Origin: Pelomonas baiyunensis
GTDB taxonomy: Bacteria > Pseudomonadota > Gammaproteobacteria > Burkholderiales > Burkholderiaceae_C
DNA length: 64,000 nt
Assembly (NCBI RefSeq): GCF_043555935.1
Contig: NZ_JBIGIB010000004.1
Span: 1-64,000 of the forward strand
Direction: 5' to 3'
The notes beneath the pieces are model-generated. The model saw nothing but the letters and a program-made list of their open reading frames with translations, made no database searches and was not told where the DNA came from. The translations under genes were made by a program, and so were the position numbers. Shown in pieces: positions 57,345-64,000 of this stretch. Positions within the stretch are counted from its first letter, which is position 1. Every line of letters begins with the position of its first letter.

Positions 57345-59207
57345 TCAGCCGCCCAGCGGGCCCAGGTCGCGCACGGCACCCTTGTCGGCCGAGGTGGCCA
57401 GCAGCGCGTAGGCCTTGAGCGCCGCGCTCACCTTGCGGGGGCGGGCCTCGGCGGGCTTCCAGCCCTTGGCGTCTTGCTCGGCACGGCGCTTGGCCAGCTC
57501 TTCGTCGCTGACCAGCACATCGATGCTGCGGTTGGGAATGTCGATGCGGATGCGGTCACCATTCCTGACCAATCCGATCGCGCCACCCGCAGCCGCCTCC
57601 GGCGAGCAGTGGCCGATGGACAGGCCCGAAGTGCCGCCGGAGAAGCGGCCGTCGGTCAGCAGCGCGCAGGCTTTGCCCAGGCCTTTGCTCTTGATGTAGC
57701 TGGTGGGGTAGAGCATCTCCTGCATGCCAGGGCCGCCCTTGGGGCCTTCGTAGCGCACCACCACCACGTCGCCGGCCTTGACCTGGTCGTCCAGGATGTG
57801 GGCCACGGCTTCGTCCTGGCTTTCCACCACGTGGGCCGGGCCTTCGAACACCAGCAGCGCGTCGTCCACGCCCGCAGTCTTCACCACGCAGCCGTCCAGC
57901 GCGATGTTGCCGCGCAGCACGGCCAGGCCGCCTTCCTTGCTGAAGGCGTGCTCGAACGAACGGATACAGCCCTCGGCGCGGTCCAGGTCCAGGCTGGGCC
58001 AGCGGGTGTTTTGGCTGAAGGCCACTTGCGTGGGGATGCCAGCCGGGCCGGCCATGTAGAAGGTCTTGACCGCGTCGCTCGGGTTGCGGGCAATGTCCCA
58101 CTGGTCCAGCGCGTCCTTCATCGTCTTGGCGTGCACGGTGGGTGCATCGGTGTGCAGCTTGCCGGCGCGGTCCAGCTCGCCCAAGATGGCCATGATGCCG
58201 CCGGCGCGGTGCACGTCCTCGATGTGGTACTTGTTGGTGTTGGGCGCCACCTTGCACAGCTGCGGCACGTCGCGCGAGAGGCGGTCAATGTCGCCCATGT
58301 CGAAGGCAATGCCCGCTTCCTGCGCCGCGGCCAGGATGTGCAGGATGGTGTTGGTGGAGCCGCCCATGGCGATGTCCAGCGTCATCGCGTTCTCGAACGC
58401 CTTCTTGCCGATGGCGCGCGGCAACACCGTGGCGTCGTCCTGCTCGTAAAAGCGCTTGCACAGCTCCACCACCGTTCGGCCGGCCTGCTTGAACAGTCCT
58501 TCGCGGTCGGCGTGGGTGGCCACCACCGTGCCGTTGCCCGGCAGCGAGAGGCCCAGTGCCTCGGTCAGGCAGTTCATGGAATTGGCCGTGAACATGCCCG
58601 AGCAGCTGCCGCAGGTGGGGCAGGCCGAACGCTCGACTTCGGCGAGGTCGGCATCGCTGACCTTGGCGTCGGCGGCCATCACCATGGCGTCGATGAGGTC
58701 GAGCTTTTTGATCTCGATCTTGGCCGTGCCGGGCACCGCCAGGCGCACCTTGCCGGCTTCCATCGGGCCGCCGGAGACGAACACCACGGGGATGTTGAGC
58801 CGCATGGCGGCCATCAGCATGCCGGGGGTGATCTTGTCGCAGTTGGAGATGCACACCAGCGCGTCGGCGCAGTGGGCGTTGACCATGTACTCCACCGAGT
58901 CGGCAATGATGTCGCGGCTGGGCAGCGAATACAGCATGCCGTCGTGGCCCATGGCGATGCCGTCGTCCACGGCGATGGTGTTGAACTCCTTGGCCACGCC
59001 GCCCACGCGCTCGATCTCGCGGGCCACCAGCTGACCCAGGTCCTTCAGGTGCACGTGGCCGGGCACGAACTGGGTGAAGGAGTTGGCGATGGCGATGATG
59101 GGCTTGGCGAAGTCGTCGTCCTTCATGCCCGTGGCGCGCCACAGCGAGCGGGCGCCCGCCATGTTGCGGCCGGCGGTAGAGGTCTTGGAACGGTAGGGCG
59201 TGGGCAT
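57345..59207 (-). CDS. ilvD: Dihydroxy-acid dehydratase
   Basis: The 620-residue Fe-S enzyme dehydrates 2,3-dihydroxy-isovalerate and methylvalerate in valine, isoleucine and leucine synthesis. Motifs include YRSKTSTAGRNMAGAR at the N-terminus, Fe-S ligands in SNCDKITPGML and CPTCGSCSGMFTANSMNC, and DGRFSGGTSGLSIGH near the C-terminus. Length matches E. coli IlvD. It follows a small membrane protein gene on the same strand. Confidence 0.95.
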   Translation of the reverse strand: MPTPYRSKTSTAGRNMAGARSLWRATGMKDDDFAKPIIAIANSFTQFVPGHVHLKDLGQLVAREIERVGGVAKEFNTIAVDDGIAMGHDGMLYSLPSRDIIADSVEYMVNAHCADALVCISNCDKITPGMLMAAMRLNIPVVFVSGGPMEAGKVRLAVPGTAKIEIKKLDLIDAMVMAADAKVSDADLAEVERSACPTCGSCSGMFTANSMNCLTEALGLSLPGNGTVVATHADREGLFKQAGRTVVELCKRFYEQDDATVLPRAIGKKAFENAMTLDIAMGGSTNTILHILAAAQEAGIAFDMGDIDRLSRDVPQLCKVAPNTNKYHIEDVHRAGGIMAILGELDRAGKLHTDAPTVHAKTMKDALDQWDIARNPSDAVKTFYMAGPAGIPTQVAFSQNTRWPSLDLDRAEGCIRSFEHAFSKEGGLAVLRGNIALDGCVVKTAGVDDALLVFEGPAHVVESQDEAVAHILDDQVKAGDVVVVRYEGPKGGPGMQEMLYPTSYIKSKGLGKACALLTDGRFSGGTSGLSIGHCSPEAAAGGAIGLVRNGDRIRIDIPNRSIDVLVSDEELAKRRAEQDAKGWKPAEARPRKVSAALKAYALLATSADKGAVRDLGPLGG

Positions 59208-59260
59208 GGCAGCAGTCGGTGCAGATGCAGGGAAGCCGCGATTGTCTGGCCGAGCCGGCG

Positions 59261-59725
59261 TCAGCGTGAACCCAAAAGCCCTCCGAAAGCTCGGTTGCCC
59301 CTTGCCGAACGCTCAGGCCCCGACACGCACCAGGCCTGCACCAGCGCCCAACACACCTCCGGCAGCAGGAACAGCAGCAACACCGGCTCGCCCGTCTGTT
59401 GCCAGGCCCAGGCCATCCACAGGCTGAACAGCGCGCGTGCCGCGGCGTCGTAGCGGCCCAGATGCAGCGTCGGCCCGCGCAGCCGCAGCACGCTCCACAC
59501 CAGCACGACGCTGCCCATCAGCAGTGCGAACAGCAGGTGCAGCGGCGCGAAGGCCGGCAGCGGCGCGCCGCCCAGCGCGTGGTTGACGGCGCTGAGCTGG
59601 CCGAAGGCCAGGGCAAAGGTCCACGGCGTGGCGAAGGGCGCGGTGACGACGAGGTCGTACGCGGCACTGGCCTGCACGACGCGGCGGAACTGGGCGGGGC
59701 TGAACGGAGGCAGGAACGAAGACAT
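59261..59725 (-). CDS. Membrane protein of unknown function under MerR control
   Basis: The 154-residue protein has about four hydrophobic segments, among them WTFALAFGQLSAVNHALGG, LHLLFALLMGSVVLVWSVL and LFSLWMAWAW. No family was recognised with certainty. It is divergent from a MerR-family regulator, and a MerR-type dyad with a 19-bp spacer promoter precedes it, so it is the likely target of that regulator. ilvD follows 53 bp downstream. Confidence 0.7.
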   Translation of the reverse strand: MSSFLPPFSPAQFRRVVQASAAYDLVVTAPFATPWTFALAFGQLSAVNHALGGAPLPAFAPLHLLFALLMGSVVLVWSVLRLRGPTLHLGRYDAAARALFSLWMAWAWQQTGEPVLLLFLLPEVCWALVQAWCVSGPERSARGNRAFGGLLGSR

Positions 59726-59762
59726 GGCCGGCGACGGAAGTGATGACAGCGCGCAGCTTCAA

Positions 59763-59786
59763 CCCTGGACTACGCTCCAGGGTCAA
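59763..59786 (-). promoter_or_regulatory. MerR-type operator-promoter
   Basis: CCCTGGA at 59763-59769 and TCCAGGG at 59776-59782 form a perfect 7-bp dyad. On the minus strand TTGACC (-35) overlaps its edge, and the dyad fills a roughly 19-bp spacer before the -10 region, the arrangement used by metal and oxidative-stress MerR regulators. Confidence 0.7.
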
Positions 59787-59803
59787 GCAGCTTGTTCAAC
59801 ACC

Positions 59804-60178
59804 ATGCAGATCGGCACCCTGAGTGAGCGCACCGGCCTGAGCCGCGACAGCCTGCGCTTCTACGAGAAGCGCGGCCTGCTGCAGGCCCGCCGCAGCGCCA
59901 ACGGCTACCGCGACTACCCGGAAGAAGCCGTGCAATGGCTGGGCTACGTGCGCACCGCGCAGCAGCTGGGTTTCACGCTGGCCGAGATCGCGGCCGACCT
60001 GCCGCTGCTGGCCCTGGGCGAGGACGCCGGCCCCGCGCTGCGGGCCACGCTGGCGCGCAAGCTGGCCGACATCGACGCGCGCATCACCGCGCTGCAAGGC
60101 CTGCGCACCGAGCTGGCGGCGCGGCTGGCCGACACGCCCGAGGTCGGCGCGAGTTGCCCGCTGCGCCCCGCCGCCTGA
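59804..60178 (+). CDS. MerR-family transcriptional regulator
   Basis: The 124-residue protein has an N-terminal MerR helix-turn-helix (MQIGTLSERTGLSRDSLRFYEKRGLL, in part) and a coiled-coil dimerisation helix (about 80-115). The C-terminus has a single cysteine (ASCP), not the metal-binding Cys pair of CueR or ZntR, so the signal is open. ATG at 59804 starts the conserved domain; a TTG four codons earlier is possible. It is divergent from the membrane protein gene. Confidence 0.87.
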   Translation: MQIGTLSERTGLSRDSLRFYEKRGLLQARRSANGYRDYPEEAVQWLGYVRTAQQLGFTLAEIAADLPLLALGEDAGPALRATLARKLADIDARITALQGLRTELAARLADTPEVGASCPLRPAA

Positions 60179-60181
60179 CGC

Positions 60182-60844
60182 TCAAGCCACGGCGCTGCGC
60201 AGCGCCTCGCGCACCAGGCCGTCCAGCTGCTGGGTGATCTGCGTCAGCTCACCCGACACCACCGCGAACTCACGGCCGCTGGCGCCGGCGCGTGCGGCCA
60301 CCACCTGGGCGTTGAAGGACACGATGCGGGCGTGCTTGGCGATCTGCTCGATGTCACCCATCACCGACGACAGCTGCTGCCGCGCGCGGGCCGCCTGTGT
60401 GCGGGCCAGGTCCTCCAGCGCCTGGGTCTGGCGGTTGAGCGCCGCCAGCAGCGGCGTGGCGCTTTCCACAAGGGCGTCCACGTGTGCGTCCTGCGGCTGG
60501 CGCACGGCCTGGTCGGCCAGCTGCTCGAAGCGGGCGATGCAGGCGGTGGCCGCCTCGGCTTCGGGCGCGGGCAGCGGCAGGGTCAGGCCGTCTTGCCGCA
60601 GGGCGGCCTCCCCCTCGAGCAGGCTTTGCTGGGTGCTGCGAAACAGCGCGAGGGTTTCACGCGCCGTGGCCTGGGCGCCGTCGCGCCCCTGTTGGGCCAG
60701 CAGCACGAACAGCACCAGCCGCTGCGAGATGAAACGCCGCCGGCCGGACAGGTTGATCAGGCGGGCGCAGGCGTCACCCGCCTGGGCTTTGGGCGCCGCG
60801 CCCTGAAATCGTGCAGAGGCGGATGCCCGTTCGTGGTGCAGCAT
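60182..60844 (-). CDS. PilJ-N/NIT-like sensor protein with a stub of MCP signalling domain
   Basis: The 220-residue protein contains the segment ARLINLSGRRRFISQRLVLF typical of the type IV pili methyl-accepting chemotaxis transducer N-terminal domain (as in PilJ and NarX nitrate sensors), then a helical region. It ends with a short piece like the tip of an MCP signalling domain, IAKHARIVSFNAQVVAARAG and FAVVSGELTQI. No membrane helix is seen, so it is cytosolic and much shorter than normal MCPs. A candidate sigma54 promoter precedes it. Confidence 0.75.
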   Translation of the reverse strand: MLHHERASASARFQGAAPKAQAGDACARLINLSGRRRFISQRLVLFVLLAQQGRDGAQATARETLALFRSTQQSLLEGEAALRQDGLTLPLPAPEAEAATACIARFEQLADQAVRQPQDAHVDALVESATPLLAALNRQTQALEDLARTQAARARQQLSSVMGDIEQIAKHARIVSFNAQVVAARAGASGREFAVVSGELTQITQQLDGLVREALRSAVA

Positions 60845-60919
60845 GGCGGTCTCCGTTGCCGGGATCCGGGGCGCCGTGACGCAGGCCTTGGCCCGGCTGC
60901 CCTCCCTGACGGGGGAGTA

Positions 60920-60936
60920 GCAGGCCGTGTGCCAGG
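60920..60936 (-). promoter_or_regulatory. Candidate sigma54 promoter of the PilJ-N-like gene
   Basis: On the minus strand CTGGCACACGGCCTGCT has GG and GC exactly ten bases apart and matches TGGCAC in full at -24. It is about 75 bp upstream of the start codon. No NtrC-like enhancer was recognised. Confidence 0.45.
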
Positions 60937-61036
60937 GTCACCGAAGTGGGGAATGGCCGCCGGGCCGCGTCGCGGGGGGGCGCGCCACCCATTGGCCCCA
61001 TCAGCGCCCGATTCAACGCCCGATGCCGTGCCTCAT

Positions 61037-61897
61037 TCAGCGCCGGGCCTGCCCGCAGGTGGGGCACACCGCCGGGTCGTGGCCGTCGGCCGCCTTGTGC
61101 GCATGGTCGGTGCCCGGCTCGTGCGGCGCGCTCGACTCGATGATGGCCGCCGTGACGATGGCCGTGGGGAGCGCGAACACGCCGATGCCGAACACCGCCA
61201 CCAGGCCCACGAACCAGCGCCCCAGCGGCGTGACGGGCGCCATGTCGCCGTAGCCGATGGTGGTGAAGGTCTCGCAGGCCCACCAGAACGTGGCCGGGAT
61301 GCTGGTGAACACCTGCGGCTGCGCACGGTGCTCCGCCTGGTACAGCAGCGCCGACGAGGCGTACACGCACACCAGCATCAGGGCCACCGACACCCACAGC
61401 AACTGCCGGCGCCGGCGCAGCGACACGGCCAGCCGGTCCAGCGCGGCCTCGAACTCGTACAGGCGCAGCACCTTGAGCAGCCGCACCAGCCGCATCACCC
61501 GCAGGAAGCGCAAATCCCAGGCGCTGAAGAACGTGACCACCACGATCAGGTCCAGCAGCGGCAGCGGCTGCAGCGCATAGCGCAGGCGGCCCCACACCGG
61601 GTGGCGCAGGCGCTGTTGCTCCACGCACACCCACAACCGGGCCAGGTACTCCACCGCGAACAGCGCGGTCGACCCGATCTCCAGCGCCCGGAACTCGTCG
61701 CGCCAAGGCAGCGCGATGTCGGCCACGCTTTCCAGCGCCACGCTGAGCGCGTTGAGCACGATCAAGGCCACCAGCACGTAATTGACACGGCGCGCCCAGG
61801 GGTTGCCAGGGTCGGGTCGGTGCAGGATGGCGAAGAGCCGCGCCCGCCAGCTGCCCGGGCGCGGCGTGGGCGATGCGGCCGGCAGCGGCGCGTTCAT
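61037..61897 (-). CDS. Voltage-gated-type potassium channel
   Basis: The 286-residue protein has six membrane segments. The S4-like helix RFLRVMRLVRLLKVLR carries arginines every third or fourth position, and the selectivity filter TTIGYGD is intact before S6. The C-terminal tail is short and has CPTCGQARR, a possible zinc ribbon half. It probably conducts K+ across the inner membrane. Its start overlaps the stop of the aminotransferase gene (ATGA). Confidence 0.9.
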   Translation of the reverse strand: MNAPLPAASPTPRPGSWRARLFAILHRPDPGNPWARRVNYVLVALIVLNALSVALESVADIALPWRDEFRALEIGSTALFAVEYLARLWVCVEQQRLRHPVWGRLRYALQPLPLLDLIVVVTFFSAWDLRFLRVMRLVRLLKVLRLYEFEAALDRLAVSLRRRRQLLWVSVALMLVCVYASSALLYQAEHRAQPQVFTSIPATFWWACETFTTIGYGDMAPVTPLGRWFVGLVAVFGIGVFALPTAIVTAAIIESSAPHEPGTDHAHKAADGHDPAVCPTCGQARR

Positions 61898-63045
61898 GCC
61901 GCCGCCAGCCGGCCCAGGCGCCGGGCGGCTTCGGCCAGGGTGTCGTCACGCTTGGCGAAGCAAAAGCGCACATGCCGCCGCTCCTGCGGGCGCTGGTAGA
62001 AGCCGGCCAGCGGAATGGCCGCCACGCCCAGCTCGGTGGTGAGCCAGCGGGCGAAGTCCAGTTCGGGCAAGTCCGACACGGCGCTGTAGTCCACGGTCTG
62101 GAAATACGTGCCCTCGCACGGCAGCAGCTTCAGCGGCGTGGCCGCCACCGCGGCGCGGAACCGGTCGCGCTTGGCTTGGTAGAACGCACTGAGCCCCTGC
62201 CAGGGCGCCGGGTTGGCAAGGTACGCCGCCAGCGCATGCTGGCTGGGCGTGTGCACCGTGAACACCGTGTACTGGTGCAGCCGCCGGAATGCAGCCGACA
62301 GCGCCGGGGGTGCGGCCACAAAGCCCACCTTCCAGCCGGTGACATGGAAGGTCTTGCCGAAGCTGCTGACGAGGAAGCTGCGCTCGCGCAGCGCCGGGTG
62401 ACGGGCCACGCTCTCGTGGGCTGCGCCGTCGAACACCATGTGCTCGTAGACCTCGTCGCTGATGACGAACAGGTCGTGCTGCTCGGCGATCTGGGCCAGC
62501 TCGGCCAGGTCTTGCGCGGTGGCCACGCGGCCGCTGGGGTTGTGCGGGGTGTTCAGCACCAACGCCCGGGTGCGCGGGGTGAGCGCAGCCCGCACGGCGG
62601 GCCAGTCGATGCGGTACTCCGCCGTCATGGGCACGCCTACCGGCACCCCGCCGGCCAGGCGGATGGCGGGGTCGTAGCTGTCGTAGGCGGGCTCGATGAT
62701 GAGCACCTCGTCGCCCGGCCCCACGCAGCACTGCAAGGCGGTGAACAACCCTTGCGTGCCGCCGGCGGTGATGGTGATGTCGCTGCCCGGGTCATAAGCC
62801 GATCCGTACAGCGCGTTGAGCTTGGCCGCCACGGCCTCGCGCAGCGCGGGCACGCCGGTCATGGGCGGGTACTGGTTGTGGCCGGCAGCCATGGCGTCGG
62901 TCAGGGCTTGCAGCAGCGCGGGGTCGGCCCCGAAGTCCGGGAAGCCCTGGCCCAGGTTGACGGCGCCGTGCTCGGCCGCCAGCGCCGACATGACGGTGAA
63001 GATGGTGGTGCCGGTGTGCGGCAACTTGGCAGGCAATGCGGGCAT
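61894..63045 (-). CDS. Methionine aminotransferase-like PLP enzyme (YbdL-like)
   Basis: The 383-residue class I/II aminotransferase starts AKLPHTGTTIFTVMSALA and has NLGQGFPDF, the cofactor contacts in NTPHNPSGRVA and SDEVYEHMVFDG, and the PLP lysine in SSFGKTFHVTGWKVG. These match YbdL, which prefers methionine and aromatic amino acids and may act in methionine salvage. ATG at 63045 is preferred over TTG at 63057. Confidence 0.9.
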   Translation of the reverse strand: MPALPAKLPHTGTTIFTVMSALAAEHGAVNLGQGFPDFGADPALLQALTDAMAAGHNQYPPMTGVPALREAVAAKLNALYGSAYDPGSDITITAGGTQGLFTALQCCVGPGDEVLIIEPAYDSYDPAIRLAGGVPVGVPMTAEYRIDWPAVRAALTPRTRALVLNTPHNPSGRVATAQDLAELAQIAEQHDLFVISDEVYEHMVFDGAAHESVARHPALRERSFLVSSFGKTFHVTGWKVGFVAAPPALSAAFRRLHQYTVFTVHTPSQHALAAYLANPAPWQGLSAFYQAKRDRFRAAVAATPLKLLPCEGTYFQTVDYSAVSDLPELDFARWLTTELGVAAIPLAGFYQRPQERRHVRFCFAKRDDTLAEAARRLGRLAAA

Positions 63046-63157
63046 GGTCAGCAGCAAGGGGTCACCGCAACGGCGGCGGCAGGCTGCATTGTTGGCCAGG
63101 TGGGCCGGCGCCGGCCTGCCCCCAGGCCGATCAGGGCGATCAGGCCAGTCAGGCCGC

Positions 63158-63916
63158 TCAGGGCGCCGTGGCGTAGCGGGCCAGCACCCGCGCGAACTCG
63201 CCAGACCGCGTCAGCGTGTTGGCCGCCATGGCCAGGCGCTGGCGCTCGGCCAGGGGCATGGACGGTGTGGCGAACAGCGTCAGGTCCAGCCGCCCCAGCA
63301 CCAGCGGCGTGCCGAAGTCCGACGGGCGCAGGCCGCCCTGCTCCATCGTGTAGCGCAGCGACTCTTTCACGCTGACCACCGCGTCCACCCGCCCGGCATG
63401 CAGCATGCCAACCATGGCGGGCAGCGAGTTGACGCGTTGGTGCACGGCGCCTTCGAGCTGGGCCATCATGTCCATGCCCGCCCCGCGGCCGAGGCTGGCG
63501 ATGCGCATGCCACGCACCCCACGCCGGTCGCTGATGGCCAGGCCCTTGCGCGGCAGCAGTTCCACATCCAACCGGGCCAGCGTGGCCAGGGCGTGCACAC
63601 CGGGGTCCAGCCCCTGCACCGGCAGCAGGATGGTGAGGCCCGCTTCACCGGTGTTCACGTCTTTGAGCACCCGGGCGATGGGCACCAGGCGCATGTCGAT
63701 CTCGCGCCCGGCTTCCCGCGCCAGGGCGTGGCCCAGGTCGGCCATCACGCCGGCCACGCGGCCGCTGGCACCCAGCATGCCGAAGGGCGGCGCATCCAGG
63801 ATGTGCATGACCCAGGGCTCGACCGTCGGCGCCACGGCTTGCCCGCGCGCCGGGCGAACCAGCGCAGGCAGGGCGGCAGCCCAGGTCAGGGTGTGGCGGC
63901 GTTTCACGGCATGCAA
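63158..63916 (-). CDS. Periplasmic solute-binding-like protein
   Basis: The 252-residue protein has an N-terminal export signal (LTWAAALPALVRPARGQA) and a type II periplasmic-binding-protein fold of the SBP_bac_3 kind: MHILDAPPFGMLGASGRVAGVMADLGHALA is the opening (in part) and VGMLHAGRVDAVVSVKESLRY is the hinge region. There is no transporter nearby. It may be a stand-alone sensor. GTG at 63907 is an alternative start. Confidence 0.78.
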   Translation of the reverse strand: MHAVKRRHTLTWAAALPALVRPARGQAVAPTVEPWVMHILDAPPFGMLGASGRVAGVMADLGHALAREAGREIDMRLVPIARVLKDVNTGEAGLTILLPVQGLDPGVHALATLARLDVELLPRKGLAISDRRGVRGMRIASLGRGAGMDMMAQLEGAVHQRVNSLPAMVGMLHAGRVDAVVSVKESLRYTMEQGGLRPSDFGTPLVLGRLDLTLFATPSMPLAERQRLAMAANTLTRSGEFARVLARYATAP

Positions 63917-64000
63917 TCGTTTGCCCGAGGGAGGCGCGAGTATCCCGCCCCGCCCGACCCGCGCTGCCGTGCCGTCCCCTGCATCCGAGGGAGCACCAAC

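Noticed and set aside
63120..63165. Short runs of repeated CAGG/GATCAGG units near the start of the last gap
   Set aside because: The units are imperfect, few, and typical of G+C-rich intergenic sequence; nothing functional is supported.

Overview
The window is about 70% G+C, gene dense, and reads as chromosome of a Burkholderiales betaproteobacterium, most like the Comamonadaceae. Pointers are the Fe-oxidiser-type gshA plus gshB pair, a DUF2917 gene divergent from a GcvA-like LysR gene, an NDUFA9-like epimerase after a soluble lytic transglycosylase, a MetH without its homocysteine domain under an SAH riboswitch, and a sigma54/NtrC-type porin-glnK-amt operon. No rRNA, tRNA, CRISPR array or prophage was seen.

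Layout. 1-90 looks like the end of an insertion sequence that has cut into a dispersed repeat. 90-8527 holds two 5-formyl-THF cyclo-ligase paralogues, a TfoX-like protein with a histone-like tail, DUF2917/LysR, a KefB/YbaL-type antiporter, lytic transglycosylase, NDUFA9-like protein and a GST. 8548-9157 is a large inverted pair of the dispersed repeat. 9199-14842 (minus) is an overlapping operon: TPR metalloprotease, FUSC membrane protein, glutathione-dependent formaldehyde dehydrogenase. 14945-22668 carries a solute-binding-like protein, DUF885, gshB, BenE, a class II amidotransferase, an APC permease and a nitroreductase.

22877-24740 is the accessory part. A two-gene module of roughly 50% G+C lies between an attI1-like site and an attC-like site whose first half overlaps the stop codon of the last gene. 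No integrase gene is present, so this looks like an orphan integron cassette between the nitroreductase gene and kup.

25035-37364 holds a small membrane protein, Kup, an M13 peptidase, gshA, a diguanylate cyclase, the nitrogen-regulated amt-glnK-porin operon, ComM/YifB and a glycine-zipper protein. 37490-42754 holds metH with its SAH riboswitch, then a degenerate HD-GYP-like protein and a PAS-GGDEF diguanylate cyclase. 42809-51956 is a reductive pyrimidine catabolism cluster: RutR-like TetR regulator, preT, preA, an MmsA-type dehydrogenase, an NCS1 permease, dihydropyrimidinase and a beta-ureidopropionase-type amidohydrolase. 52098-63916 holds a cupin protein, an AraC regulator, S1 and S9 serine peptidases, a CAP-domain lipoprotein, ilvD, a membrane protein divergent from a MerR gene with a clear shared operator, a PilJ-N-like sensor fragment with a candidate sigma54 promoter, a K+ channel, a methionine aminotransferase and a solute-binding-like protein.

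Themes are glutathione metabolism (gshA, gshB, formaldehyde dehydrogenase, GST), potassium handling (Kef-type, Kup, channel), one-carbon/methionine metabolism (two cyclo-ligases, MetH, aminotransferase) and nitrogen scavenging (amt-glnK, pyrimidine catabolism). All calls were made by reading; no database search was run.
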